The position numbers and the translations under genes are program-made. This document shows positions 56,305 through 64,000 of a DNA stretch of 64,000 nt, piece by piece; the first letter of the stretch is position 1; the number at the start of each line of letters is the position of its first letter. The notes under the pieces were generated by a model. That model was not told the origin of the DNA. It ran no database searches and saw only the letters and a program-made list of their open reading frames with translations. Origin of the DNA: an uncultured Bacteroidales bacterium (GTDB lineage: Bacteria; Bacteroidota; Bacteroidia; Bacteroidales; FEN-979); NCBI GenBank assembly GCA_903887775.1, contig CAISRB010000016.1:1-64000 (forward strand), in the 5' to 3' direction.

Positions 56305-56976
56305 TTATAATTTTGAAATGATGTTAATATCAGCGCATTCAAGATGTTTCTTTTCATAGCCTTTCAAAGCTACATTGATCATCGCTTTCCCAACCCTGAC
56401 AGTATCGGTGGCAAATTTCGGCCAGGCACGGATTATTGGAAAAAACGGTCTGAGGATCATGTACATGACGTTGTAAAGTCTCGTAGCGGATTCGATGCCC
56501 TTTAAAGGTTCAATAAATCCGGGCCTGAACATATATGAGGCTTTAAAAGGCAGGGCCAGCAAAGCATTCTCGGTGCGTCCTTTCACCCTGGCCCACATTA
56601 TGCTTCCTTTTTCTGAAGAATCAGTGCCGGTTCCGGAAACATAGCAAAACACCGAACCGGGGTTCTGTGAAATGAAGGTCTTTGCAAAGGTAAGCGTCAG
56701 CCCATAGGTCAGACGGGTGTATTCCTGTTCCTTCATGCCCGCCGAGGAAACCCCGAGACAGAAGAAACAACAATCATATCCTTGCATTTCTGCAGCAACA
56801 GGCGACAGGTCAAAAAAGTCTTGATGCAGGACTTCCCTGAGTTTAGGGTGCTGCAAGCCCAAAGGCTTGCGGTTAATCACCAGAACCGATTCGACATCAG
56901 GGCTGTCGAGGCATTCGAGCAGGACACCTTTACCAACCATACCGGTTGTTCCCGTGATAACAGGTTTTATCTTCAT
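56305..56976 (-). CDS. NAD(P)-binding SDR-like protein
   Basis: This 223-residue Rossmann protein reads KPVITGTTGMVGKGVLLECL (4-23; GxxGxxG nucleotide motif), VLVINRKP, HQDFFDLSP and CCFFCLGVSSAGMKEQEY. It resembles the HTATIP2/atypical SDR group, which often lack a full catalytic Tyr-Lys pair. The substrate is unknown. Its start codon lies inside the 3' end of the upstream DUF4369 gene. Confidence 0.85.
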   Translation of the reverse strand: MKIKPVITGTTGMVGKGVLLECLDSPDVESVLVINRKPLGLQHPKLREVLHQDFFDLSPVAAEMQGYDCCFFCLGVSSAGMKEQEYTRLTYGLTLTFAKTFISQNPGSVFCYVSGTGTDSSEKGSIMWARVKGRTENALLALPFKASYMFRPGFIEPLKGIESATRLYNVMYMILRPFFPIIRAWPKFATDTVRVGKAMINVALKGYEKKHLECADINIISKL

Positions 56977-57652
56977 TCGCTAATGTATTATGATTGATGC
57001 GTGAAAAATACTTCTCAATGGCAGCGTCATCGAATCCATAGTCGCTATTAAGGCATTTTTGATATAAATACTCCACGGTAATTATCGAATTGCCCATGGG
57101 TAAAAGGTTCTCTTCATAGAACCTTTTACTGCGTTCAATATTCTGTTTTTTATACAGATTATATAAACTGTCACTTTCTTTCATGTTACCGGCTTCACCT
57201 GCCCTGACCACCTTCGCGTAAAGTGAATCAAGCCCTTTATAATACGGCCAGGATTTATGGTTCAGGCTGTCGGCTTCGATATTGAGCCTGCCTTTTAAAA
57301 ACTTGAACATGCCCAGGGAGTCAGGCAGGGCTGTCAATTCAACCTCTTTTTCGAGGAATACCTGAAATATCTTTGTTATACCATCACTATCAAGTAAATC
57401 CTCCTCGTAGGAAATAATCGCTTTTTCACAGGTCGGGTTAGTACCGCTGAATTCGAATTTTCCGTCTTTTATTTCTACTATTTGCCGGTTTGCCTCATCC
57501 TGGCTGGGGATCCTCAAAGAAAGCTTTTGCCCGTCTTTTCCTGTTACCTGGCCCGATATATGATAAGTGACAGCCTGGTTTGTATGGGCAGTAAGCCCAA
57601 TTGCTAAAAATAGCATTACTACAGTGAATGCAATGGCAGGATGTGACTTCAT
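56930..57652 (-). CDS. DUF4369 protein truncated before its thioredoxin domain
   Basis: The start at 57652 (MKSHPAIAFTVVMLFLAIG) gives 240 residues with a signal peptide and a DUF4369 domain (about 29-120; YHISGQVTGKDGQKLSLRI). A helical linker follows (SDSLYNLYKKQNIERSKRFYEENLL). In relatives a TlpA-like thioredoxin domain comes next; here the frame ends in NEDKTCYHGNNRYGW, which is simply the next gene read out of frame. It is therefore a shortened protein or a pseudogene. A -7 box lies 5 bases before the start. Confidence 0.75.
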   Translation of the reverse strand: MKSHPAIAFTVVMLFLAIGLTAHTNQAVTYHISGQVTGKDGQKLSLRIPSQDEANRQIVEIKDGKFEFSGTNPTCEKAIISYEEDLLDSDGITKIFQVFLEKEVELTALPDSLGMFKFLKGRLNIEADSLNHKSWPYYKGLDSLYAKVVRAGEAGNMKESDSLYNLYKKQNIERSKRFYEENLLPMGNSIITVEYLYQKCLNSDYGFDDAAIEKYFSRINHNTLANEDKTCYHGNNRYGW

Positions 57653-57657
57653 AAACA

Positions 57658-57665
57658 CAAAGTTA
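57658..57665 (-). promoter_or_regulatory. Candidate -7 box of the DUF4369 gene
   Basis: The minus strand reads TAACTTTG from 57665 to 57658, a full TAnnTTTG match ending 5 bases before the ATG at 57652. The message would be nearly leaderless. The box is just downstream of the beta-barrel gene, so the DUF4369 gene may be transcribed separately. Confidence 0.4.
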
Positions 57666-57711
57666 AAAAACAGGATGTTGATCTCAATAACAAATTTAGT
57701 ATAAAAAACTA

Positions 57712-58935
57712 TTAAAATGAACCCTTCAGCCTTAAGAAGACCGAAGTCTGGCATGAGCTCATCAGGGCCCGGTCATAGGTCTGAAAAGACTGTGCAATCA
57801 GCGAAAGGTCAAGGTTGTTCATGAGGGAAAAAGTAAAGGTGGGGATGATAAAGTACATTTTATTGGTTGGATTGTAAATGCCAGCCAGGGCTATGCTGAT
57901 CAGGGGCGTAACAGGGTAGGAGATGTTGCCGAACATCGAAAAGCCGGTCAGGAAGGGATTCTTCGCATTCAAAAGTGCGGGATTGAACTGGTTGATCAGG
58001 ACATTGGTTGAATTTGTATGGTTGGAGTTGTAAAACCCTTCAAACTGTAAAAAGATGGAATTCCTGAACGTATAATCATATTCGATCGAAGAAAGGAATA
58101 CTCCTGTAGTGTCCCCGAAATGTTTGAGTGGCTGGAACCAGCTCATCTCTCCTTTAAAACCTCCCCCTGCGATCTGGCCTGCCCATCCAAGGCCCAATAC
58201 CAGGTCACTCTGGGTATAAATCCCGGCTAATCCCTGGAAATCGTATTTCCAGCGATTGAAACGATAAAGTCCTGCAGCCGTGATCTTTTGATCCTTGTCG
58301 GCTTTGACGGCAATTTCGGCCCTGGAAGAAGGGCTTGTGAAATACTGCAGCCTCACAGCATCGCTTCCCGGCTTTTCTTCATAGTCAAAATCAAAATATG
58401 AATAAGTATTGAAAATATCGTTCGGATTCCATACGAAAGTCTGGCTCCAGTTGATCCTTTGTCTCCCTAAAGTGACCTCGAAATTATTCTTCGTATAATC
58501 GAGCCAGATCCTGTCAATTGCAACATTCAGAATATAGGATTTGCCCGAAAAAACATTCCAGGTCATATTTACAAGGCCATTGTCATAGGCAATGAAATCA
58601 GCATACTGCGGGCTTATTGCCATAAAATCGCCCCAGTAAAAGCGGTTCCTTTCCTGCAGGCAGAAAGTAAAACTTTTTGAAATATTCCATTTGAAATTGT
58701 TACGGTTGTGGATGAGGTTATCGGTTACCCAGGGTTCGTCGATCTTATGAATGACAACAGTTTGCATGTCTTTCACATAGCCGTTGAATGACCAGCTCTT
58801 TTCTTTCTTTTCAACGGCTGAATCCTGGGCATTAGCACCGACAGCAAAAAAAAGCAGGAAAACAACAAAGCCAGGCAGGCTCATATTGTTCCCGGGAAGC
58901 GCCGTATATAACCGCCGAAGAAGAAGTTTAAACAT
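57712..58935 (-). CDS. Outer-membrane beta-barrel of the LolA/FtsX/LolD operon
   Basis: The 407-residue protein has a signal peptide (best from Met18, cleaved near VGANAQ) and then a run of amphipathic strands with aromatic girdles (GYVKDMQTVVIHK, FTFCLQERNRFYWGDF, FEVTLGRQRINWSQTFVWNP, SIEYDYTFRNSIFLQFEGFY, MYFIIPTFTFSLMNNLDLSL), ending in VFLRLKGSF with a C-terminal Phe. The family resembles DUF1302-like or alginate-export-like barrels. It starts 11 bases after the ATPase gene, so it is inferred to be the outer-membrane part of an export system. Confidence 0.82.
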   Translation of the reverse strand: MFKLLLRRLYTALPGNNMSLPGFVVFLLFFAVGANAQDSAVEKKEKSWSFNGYVKDMQTVVIHKIDEPWVTDNLIHNRNNFKWNISKSFTFCLQERNRFYWGDFMAISPQYADFIAYDNGLVNMTWNVFSGKSYILNVAIDRIWLDYTKNNFEVTLGRQRINWSQTFVWNPNDIFNTYSYFDFDYEEKPGSDAVRLQYFTSPSSRAEIAVKADKDQKITAAGLYRFNRWKYDFQGLAGIYTQSDLVLGLGWAGQIAGGGFKGEMSWFQPLKHFGDTTGVFLSSIEYDYTFRNSIFLQFEGFYNSNHTNSTNVLINQFNPALLNAKNPFLTGFSMFGNISYPVTPLISIALAGIYNPTNKMYFIIPTFTFSLMNNLDLSLIAQSFQTYDRALMSSCQTSVFLRLKGSF

Positions 58936-58946
58936 AAAATGAATAC

Positions 58947-59633
58947 CTAATTCTTTGAAATATCCGAAACGATCTTCCCGTCCTCGAGTGTTACAACCCT
59001 CCTGGCCTTGGCTACGACCCTTGAATCATGGGTTGAGAAAATGAATGTAATGTTTTCCTCCCTGTTCAGTTTTTCCATGATCTCAAGGAGGTTTTCTGCG
59101 GATTTCGAATCGAGGTTGGCTGTAGGTTCATCGGCCAGGATGAACCTGGGCTTCGAAGCCAGGGCCCTGGCTACGGCGACTCTCTGCTGCTGCCCGCCCG
59201 AAAGCTTAGCCGGCCGGGTATTGATCTTTTCTTGAAGTCCAACCGATTGCATAAGTTCCAGCGTCCGTTTATCTCTCAGATCTTTTTTTACCCCCTGCAG
59301 CTGCATGATGAATTCAACGTTTTCTTTTGCAGTTAGTACAGGGATGAGGTTGAATGACTGGAAGACAAAGCCGATATTTCTAAGCCTGAAATCGATGAGC
59401 TGCCTCGATTTAAGAGAGGTGATATCGGTATTTGCAATCCTGATCTCGCCCGAGCTGGGGCTGTCGAGCCCTCCGAGGAGGTTCAGCATCGTGGTCTTGC
59501 CCGATCCCGAAGGCCCTACGATACAGGTGAATTCGCCCTGTTTAAAGGAAAGGTCCACGCCATTGAGTGCGTAAACCGGCATCGTCTTTTCGTCGTATAC
59601 CTTGCTCAGATTCCTGATCTCGATGATGTTCAT
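58947..59633 (-). CDS. LolD/MacB-type ABC ATPase
   Basis: This 228-residue ATPase has a Walker A (GPSGSGKTTML, 40-50), Q-loop (FVFQSFNLIP), signature (KLSGGQQQRVAVARAL), Walker B (RFILADEPTANLDS) and H-loop (FIFSTHDSRV). The short length, NLIPVLTAKENVEF and the closing KIVSDI place it in the LolD/MacB/FtsE group that drives FtsX-type permeases. It lies after a 227-base repeat spacer from the second permease gene, and 11 bases before the beta-barrel gene. Confidence 0.93.
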   Translation of the reverse strand: MNIIEIRNLSKVYDEKTMPVYALNGVDLSFKQGEFTCIVGPSGSGKTTMLNLLGGLDSPSSGEIRIANTDITSLKSRQLIDFRLRNIGFVFQSFNLIPVLTAKENVEFIMQLQGVKKDLRDKRTLELMQSVGLQEKINTRPAKLSGGQQQRVAVARALASKPRFILADEPTANLDSKSAENLLEIMEKLNREENITFIFSTHDSRVVAKARRVVTLEDGKIVSDISKN

Positions 59634-59671
59634 TTTGTGAATTTTAAAATATTATTATCCGACAATTTTTA

Positions 59672-59687
59672 AGCCATGAGCCATGAG
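59672..59687. repeat. 16-bp dispersed repeat AGCCATGAGCCATGAG, copy 3
   Basis: This 16-mer is identical to 27669-27684 and 41689-41704. Here it abuts the long tandem array that interrupts the ABC operon. Confidence 0.7.
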
Positions 59688-59695
59688 GCATTAAA

Positions 59696-59862
59696 TTTCG
59701 CTTCTCGCTTCTCGCTTCTCGCTTTTATTCGCACCAATTGCTTATTTCATTTGTGTGCTCATTTTGGCTTCGCCAAACGCTTTTCGCTTTTCGCTTTTCG
59801 CTTCTCGCTTTTCGCTTTTCGCTTCTCGCTTTTCGCTTTTCGCTTCTCGCTTTTCGCTACCT
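59696..59862. repeat. Tandem array inside the ABC operon, with embedded 64-bp core
   Basis: CTTCTCGCTT/CTTTTCGCTT units (GCGAAAAGCGAGAA on the minus strand) fill the gap between the permease stop at 59861 and the ATPase start. A 64-base unique core sits inside at 59719-59782. On the coding strand the array begins GGTAGCGAAAAGCG directly at the TAG stop of the permease gene. Confidence 0.85.
59719..59782 (-). repeat. 64-bp dispersed repeat core, copy 2
   Basis: These 64 bases are the exact reverse complement of 26764-26827, including the hairpin TTTGGCGAAGCCAAA. The flanking tandem units are of the same type but differ in order from copy 1. Confidence 0.9.
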
Positions 59863-61081
59863 ATTCTATCCTTATCGCTTCCACAGGTTTCAGCTGTAAA
59901 GCCTTGCGCGCCGGAAAAATGGCCGAAAGCAGTCCGGTGGAAAGTATCATTATAGTTAAGTTTATATAAAATTCCCTCGTGATGAAGGGGTATATCTTTG
60001 AGTCGACCCCGTACGCTGCGAGTCCCTGGGACATGGCCGAGAGGTCTATCCCGAAACGGTGCAGCACAGCGATCAGCACAGCGCCCAGCACCATACCGAT
60101 TACACCCCCTATGAGTGTCAGGAAGACTGTTTCGAGCATGATCATGCGGAAGACCCTTGACTTGCTCATCCCTACCGCCATCAGCATTCCGAGCTCCCTC
60201 GTCCGCTCGAAAACTATCATCAGCATGGTATTGACAATGCCGAAGGCCAGTGCGAACAGGATGATCCCAAGGATCACATAGATCTCCACGGCGATAACGG
60301 AAGTAAGCAGTCCCATCTCGGGTTTGATCTCCATCCAGTTCTGCACCACGGTTGCCGGCAAAAGTTTTTTCAGGCGGGATTGCATCAGGGGTATACTCCC
60401 TATGTCGTTCAGCAGCACTGCAATTTCGTGAATCCCGCTGTCACCGCCTGTGATGGCATCCAGGTCGGTTTTCTTTACAAAGACAGTAGTTTCGTCGAAA
60501 ACCGAGTTGGAAGAACCGAAGATCCCGCCAATGCTGAACGCCGCTTCATTCAGATTCCCGTCGGTGCCCTGGAACCTCAAAACGATCTTCGATTTCAGCC
60601 TTACTTTCAGTTTTTCGGCCAGTTTATACCCGATCATCACCTGGTGTTTACGGCTGCCAATGAACCAGCCCCCGCTGCTGTCGGGGATGAGTTTATACAG
60701 GTTGGTCACCTTTTTTTCACTATCGGGATAAACTCCCATGATCTGAACCCCTGCAGCCGAATTCGGTGAAGCCGCCATTCCTGTGAGGCGGGTCCTTCCA
60801 CACACAGACTTTACTCCCTGCATTCCTGAAATTTTTTGCATCAACTCAGCTGGCCCTGCGATCACGAAACGGGCCTCGTAATTTTTCAGGAAAGAGGGGT
60901 CGTGCAGCTGTATATGCGAGAGCTCGGTGTTGATCACTGATCTCACCTTCTGGTCAATCATGCCTGTCATAACCGCGGCAGCCATAAGTCCGCCGGCAAG
61001 CCCCAGCGTAACAGCAGTGATCACGATAAGGCTCCTGACCTTGTTCCTCCAGATGTTCCTGAATGCAATTCGAAAGATCAT
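59861..61081 (-). CDS. FtsX/LolC-type ABC permease (second)
   Basis: This 406-residue protein has the MacB-FtsX layout: one N-terminal membrane helix with the family's opening FRNIWRNKVRSLIVITAVTLGLAGG, a large periplasmic domain (about 45-265) and three C-terminal helices (about 270-300, 320-350 and 370-395; FERTRELGMLMAVGMSKSRVF is the LolC/E-like coupling loop). It ends KALQLKPVEAIRIE, as is usual for this family. It starts 7 bases after the first permease gene. Confidence 0.93.
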   Translation of the reverse strand: MIFRIAFRNIWRNKVRSLIVITAVTLGLAGGLMAAAVMTGMIDQKVRSVINTELSHIQLHDPSFLKNYEARFVIAGPAELMQKISGMQGVKSVCGRTRLTGMAASPNSAAGVQIMGVYPDSEKKVTNLYKLIPDSSGGWFIGSRKHQVMIGYKLAEKLKVRLKSKIVLRFQGTDGNLNEAAFSIGGIFGSSNSVFDETTVFVKKTDLDAITGGDSGIHEIAVLLNDIGSIPLMQSRLKKLLPATVVQNWMEIKPEMGLLTSVIAVEIYVILGIILFALAFGIVNTMLMIVFERTRELGMLMAVGMSKSRVFRMIMLETVFLTLIGGVIGMVLGAVLIAVLHRFGIDLSAMSQGLAAYGVDSKIYPFITREFYINLTIMILSTGLLSAIFPARKALQLKPVEAIRIE

Positions 61082-61088
61082 ACGTTGA

Positions 61089-62309
61089 TTATTTGTGAAG
61101 GGCTTCGGCCACTTTCAGCCTGAGCACCCTGCGCACAGGGAAGATGCAGGTTAAGAGGACAATGACAAGCACAGTAGCGACATTGTAAATTATAAAGCCT
61201 GGTTTCAGCGCAAGCGGGAGTAACGGTTCAATGCCATAGGCAATATAGGTCTGGGCCATGCTTCCCCAAAGGTGGATGGGGTTGAAATGGTACCATGCCA
61301 TGATGGGAACAGCCCCGGCCACGCCGCTCATAGCTCCGGTGAGGCCTATGAAGACCATCTCCAGCACGAGTATCTTTGCCAGCCGGGTTTTCTGCATCCC
61401 CACCGAAACGATCACACCGAATTCTTTTATCCTTTCGTTGGTCATCATGATCACAGTGCCGAAGATACCGAAACCCACTATCATATAAAGTATTGAAATG
61501 ATGATCATCCCGCTGGCAGTTTTGACCTTGAGCTGTTGCATAACCTCCACCATCAGTTCGTCCCAGGGCATGACATCGAACTTATCAAGGTTTACGGCCG
61601 ATTTCAGTTCACCAAGGGTCTGGCCTATTTCATCGGGGTTCTTCAGGCTGATTGAAAGGGAAGTAACCCTGTTGTCGGCGCTGAAGAAATCCTGGGCCGA
61701 AGGCAGGTTCATATACGCCACCTGGTTGTCGAGCACGGGGGAAGGGAGGTGAAGAATCCCCCTCACGGGGAACTTTCCGGCGGCGCTCACACCATGGAAA
61801 CCCTGGCCGATAAGGATCAGGGTGTCGCCGGTATGCAGGCCGAGAAATCCTGCCAATCCCTGTGCCAGCAAGACGCCTCTGCCCGACTGATCAAGGTAAA
61901 GCCCGCTGAGCATTTTTGACTTCAGGTGGGTAAGTGTATTTTCCTTCAGAGGGTCGGTGCCTATGATCATCACACCTTTCGTCTGTATGCCCGTGGAAGC
62001 AAGAGCAAAATATTCCAGCCTGGGTACGGTAACCAGGATATTTTTTGTGTTGTTCACGACCCCTGCCATCGAATCGTTGTAAAGCATCGTATTGTCGATG
62101 GTTTTGTCGTCCCAGTAGCCTTTTTTATGTATCTGCATATGGCCCGTATGTGATTCGATAGCAACCTGGATGAGATTGTCGAAGAGTCCCATTTGCAGCG
62201 AACGCACCATCAGCGCCAGGAATACTGCGAGGAAGATCGAAGCGGCCGTGAGCAGGGTCCTCCGCTTGTTCCTCCATATGTTGCGCCATGCGAGCCTGAG
62301 ATCACCCAT
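61089..62309 (-). CDS. FtsX/LolC-type ABC permease (first)
   Basis: This 406-residue permease has the same layout as its neighbour: opening LAWRNIWRNKRRTLLTAASIFL, a periplasmic domain (about 45-260), three late helices and the coupling loop MTNERIKEFGVIVSVGMQKTRLA, ending VLRLKVAEALHK. The two permeases are clearly paralogous but diverged, so they probably form a heterodimer as LolC and LolE do. One base separates it from the LolA-like gene. Confidence 0.93.
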   Translation of the reverse strand: MGDLRLAWRNIWRNKRRTLLTAASIFLAVFLALMVRSLQMGLFDNLIQVAIESHTGHMQIHKKGYWDDKTIDNTMLYNDSMAGVVNNTKNILVTVPRLEYFALASTGIQTKGVMIIGTDPLKENTLTHLKSKMLSGLYLDQSGRGVLLAQGLAGFLGLHTGDTLILIGQGFHGVSAAGKFPVRGILHLPSPVLDNQVAYMNLPSAQDFFSADNRVTSLSISLKNPDEIGQTLGELKSAVNLDKFDVMPWDELMVEVMQQLKVKTASGMIIISILYMIVGFGIFGTVIMMTNERIKEFGVIVSVGMQKTRLAKILVLEMVFIGLTGAMSGVAGAVPIMAWYHFNPIHLWGSMAQTYIAYGIEPLLPLALKPGFIIYNVATVLVIVLLTCIFPVRRVLRLKVAEALHK

Positions 62310-62310
62310 G

Positions 62311-63060
62311 TTATTTAATTTTTTTCATGTTCTGCTGGGAGAAGAAACTCTCATCGATGCCGGTATTGAACTTCATCTCATCAATATGCATTACAGTCTT
62401 CTGGCCTTTCTTGTTCACCGGAATCATTTCCAGTCGGGTAGGGATTTCGCGGTCTCCCATCCGCCGTATATCATAATTATTTGAAACATTCACGAGTTTA
62501 TTATCCTCGTCGTAATACTCGGCCATCCAGACATCATAACCGCTTACGGTCACCCACATGATCACCTTGCCCCAAACCACCGGGGCATCGGGAAGGGGAG
62601 TGAGTTCGATCTTGTAACAGTCCATATCCCTGACCTTCTCACGGTCCAACAGCTTATGTGTATAATCCACCACGATCGACGACTGCTTCACAAGGTCGTC
62701 GTTGGTAAAGTCGGAGCCCATCCACGATTGCAACATCATCGAAGGAGGGATCTTAATGGTTTTATCTATTGCAGGCACCCAGTTCCACATCTCGGTCTTT
62801 ATCTTGAGAAATACCTGTCCCTTGTCCCTGGCAGGTGTGGTGATCAGCACAAGAGAATATTCCCTGGACTTCGACCAGGTCTTCATGGTGACAGTCCTTG
62901 TCCAGTCGGGCCGTATCACAGTCATGGTCATGATCCCCTGGCTGGAAAGCCCGCGGTTCTTGTCGTCGGCCTTCCGGATGATCTCTTTTGCGCTCAGGCC
63001 CTGGGCGAAAGTGAGCTGCATTGAAGCCAGCATCAGAATTGTTAAAACCAGTTTTTTCAT
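62311..63060 (-). CDS. LolA-like outer-membrane lipoprotein-sorting protein
   Basis: The 249-residue protein has a signal peptide (1-19, cleaved near TFAQG). The mature part fits the LolA-like PF17131 family: SSQGIMTMTVIRPDWTRTVTM, EYSLVLITTPARDKGQVFLKI, MWNWVPAIDKTIKIPPSMM, QSWMGSDFTNDDLV, CYKIELTPLPDAP and PTRLEMIPVNKKGQKT. This half-barrel fold carries lipids or lipoproteins across the periplasm. It lies between TetR and the permeases, so it is the probable periplasmic carrier of this system. Confidence 0.92.
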   Translation of the reverse strand: MKKLVLTILMLASMQLTFAQGLSAKEIIRKADDKNRGLSSQGIMTMTVIRPDWTRTVTMKTWSKSREYSLVLITTPARDKGQVFLKIKTEMWNWVPAIDKTIKIPPSMMLQSWMGSDFTNDDLVKQSSIVVDYTHKLLDREKVRDMDCYKIELTPLPDAPVVWGKVIMWVTVSGYDVWMAEYYDEDNKLVNVSNNYDIRRMGDREIPTRLEMIPVNKKGQKTVMHIDEMKFNTGIDESFFSQQNMKKIK

Positions 63061-63086
63061 TTTTTTATTTGACTGCGGATGAGATT

Positions 63087-63659
63087 TTAGTATAATCCAA
63101 TGATTCGTTGTTTTATCTTATCAAGAGGGTATTTCACGGGATCGGCTATAAATTCATAGATAACGCCGCTGGTAAGGGTGCCCAGGAATGACACTTCAAG
63201 GGCCGGTTCCTTATAACCCTGCTTTGCAAAATACCGTTCAAGCATTACCATGGGCTGATCGGCAACAGAGATGATCTCTTTTTCAAGGATCTGCAATACG
63301 GCAGGCTGACTGAAAATAGCCATATACATTTTCCATAGCATAAGGTTGGACCTGAGGTGTTCAAAAAGCTTGTCCATGTATTTCAGCAGGGTAGTCCTGT
63401 CCAGTTCTTCTACATGATCAGGGTTGAAGAGCCCCATCATCTCCTCCATAACCTCTCTGAAAATGGTCTTAAGTAATTCCTCCTTGCTGCTGAAATAGTT
63501 ATACATCAGCCCTTTTGAGATCCCTGCATGTTTTGCGAGGTCGCTGATCGACACTGAATGATACCCGGAAGTTGCAAAACATTCGATTGCGGCGTATAGA
63601 ATCTGCCTGCGCTTGCTCTCACGGATCTCTTCAAACTGTTCACTTGTTCTCGGGCACAT
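63087..63659 (-). CDS. TetR-family repressor of the export operon
   Basis: This 190-residue regulator has an N-terminal HTH (about 10-57): RRQILYAAIECFATSGYHSV, SISDLAKHAGISKGLMYNYFSSKEELL. The C-terminal ligand domain is helical (about 60-190). It is the first gene of the LolA/FtsX/LolD run (26 bases before the LolA-like gene) and has a palindromic operator over its own promoter, so it should repress itself and the whole operon until it binds an unknown ligand, perhaps a lipid or drug-like molecule. Confidence 0.93.
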   Translation of the reverse strand: MCPRTSEQFEEIRESKRRQILYAAIECFATSGYHSVSISDLAKHAGISKGLMYNYFSSKEELLKTIFREVMEEMMGLFNPDHVEELDRTTLLKYMDKLFEHLRSNLMLWKMYMAIFSQPAVLQILEKEIISVADQPMVMLERYFAKQGYKEPALEVSFLGTLTSGVIYEFIADPVKYPLDKIKQRIIGLY

Positions 63660-63665
63660 ATTTAA

Positions 63666-63683
63666 TGACTGAACGGTCGGTCA
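63666..63683 (-). promoter_or_regulatory. Imperfect 18-bp palindrome, TetR operator candidate
   Basis: TGACTGAACGGTCGGTCA is an inverted repeat with seven of nine pairs matching. It lies between the -7 box (63682-63689) and the TetR start at 63659, covering the predicted transcription start. Position, size and symmetry are typical of TetR autoregulation. Confidence 0.6.
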
Positions 63684-63700
63684 AAGATAAAACAAATATA
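63682..63700 (-). promoter_or_regulatory. Two overlapping-region -7 boxes of the TetR operon
   Basis: On the minus strand TATCTTTG (63689-63682) and TATATTTG (63700-63693) both match TAnnTTTG. A TTTG 23 bases upstream of the first could be its -33 element. The first overlaps the palindromic operator by two bases. Confidence 0.5.
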
Positions 63701-63770
63701 ATTCACCGAAAACAAATTTCAAATAATTCTTTAAATTCTTGGTAGTTTTACAACAAAAATAAGCATTTGA

Positions 63771-64000
63771 TGAAAGCATTCTTTCCTGTATTTTTTCTGT
63801 TGCTGTGTTCATTTTATTGTTCAGCACAGATGTTCGAAATTCCAAAAAGCGACACGGCCGAAGAAAAAATATGGAAACTCGAGGAGGCCTATTTCACAAA
63901 CCTCTATAAGGCCGATTACAAGGGTGTTTTATCTCTTGTGGATGAGCAATTCCTTGGCTGGCCAGGCACACAATTAAGGCCGATCGACAAGAACGAGAGC
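63771..64000 (+). CDS. Secreted NTF2-like (DUF4440-like) protein, cut by window end
   Basis: ATG 63771 opens a frame that continues to the window end (76 complete codons). The translation begins with a signal peptide (MKAFFPVFFLLLCSFYCSAQ) and continues EEKIWKLEEAYFTNLYKADY, then KGVLSLVDEQFLGWPGTQL, the start pattern of SnoaL/DUF4440-type NTF2-like proteins. The family makes small cone-shaped domains that bind or act on small molecules. The rest lies outside the window. Confidence 0.8.

Overview
The window reads as chromosomal DNA of a Bacteroidota bacterium, most likely an anaerobic member of the Bacteroidales or a close relative. The grounds are a secreted C10 protease with a type A T9SS sorting tail, a short primary sigma factor without region 1.1, many lineage-typical families (DUF2807, DUF4097-like, DUF4369, DUF4412), a beta-propeller hybrid histidine kinase, and repeated matches to the Bacteroidota -7 box TAnnTTTG upstream of genes. 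Shine-Dalgarno sequences are mostly absent. HydG points to [FeFe]-hydrogenase maturation and therefore to fermentative or hydrogen metabolism. No prophage, transposase, CRISPR array or rRNA is visible.

Layout. 1-263: the 3' end of a tRNA fused to an orphan alpha/beta-hydrolase C-terminus. 352-10643 (minus strand): secreted protease plus lipoprotein hydrolase, a RelA/SpoT homologue with a decayed hydrolase half, a PAS sensor kinase, and oleate hydratase with an active-site-less rhodanese. 10897-15607 (plus): a BMP-type binding lipoprotein and a very large one-piece hybrid kinase. 15635-18776 (minus): inositol-monophosphatase-like protein, MtaB and an EamA transporter. 18839-19783 (plus): carbamate kinase. 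19770-23408 (minus): hydG, TM1266-like regulator, HisKA_2 kinase, second TM1266-like regulator. 23517-24452 (minus): a second EamA transporter. 24491-27656 (plus): ECF sigma factor, membrane anti-sigma candidate and two surface beta-repeat proteins. 27709-37132 (minus): a dense eight-gene run of HD hydrolase, Usp, GT-C glycosyltransferase, DegT aminotransferase, DPM-like glycosyltransferase, LigA, aspartic protease and a four-CBM protein. 37196-41542 (minus): rpe, rpoD, pnp, rpsO. 41783-48265: aldehyde dehydrogenase, DUF4342, aroE/comA/TPR operon, glmM and a small DNA-binding-like protein. 48270-52559: recR, MORN protein, FIST sensor with hybrid kinase. 52595-57652 (minus): envelope and redox genes. 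57712-63659 (minus): TetR, LolA-like protein, two FtsX-type permeases, LolD-like ATPase and a beta-barrel, which look like a transenvelope lipid or lipoprotein export system. 63771-64000: start of an NTF2-like secreted protein.

The two most interesting systems are the hydG cluster, in which two paralogous TM1266-type proteins flank a membrane sensor kinase, and the TetR/LolA/FtsX/LolD/beta-barrel operon. Across the window there is also a family of low-complexity tandem arrays, five of which begin at or within the 3' end of a gene. Two of these arrays share an identical 64-bp core in opposite orientation about 33 kb apart.
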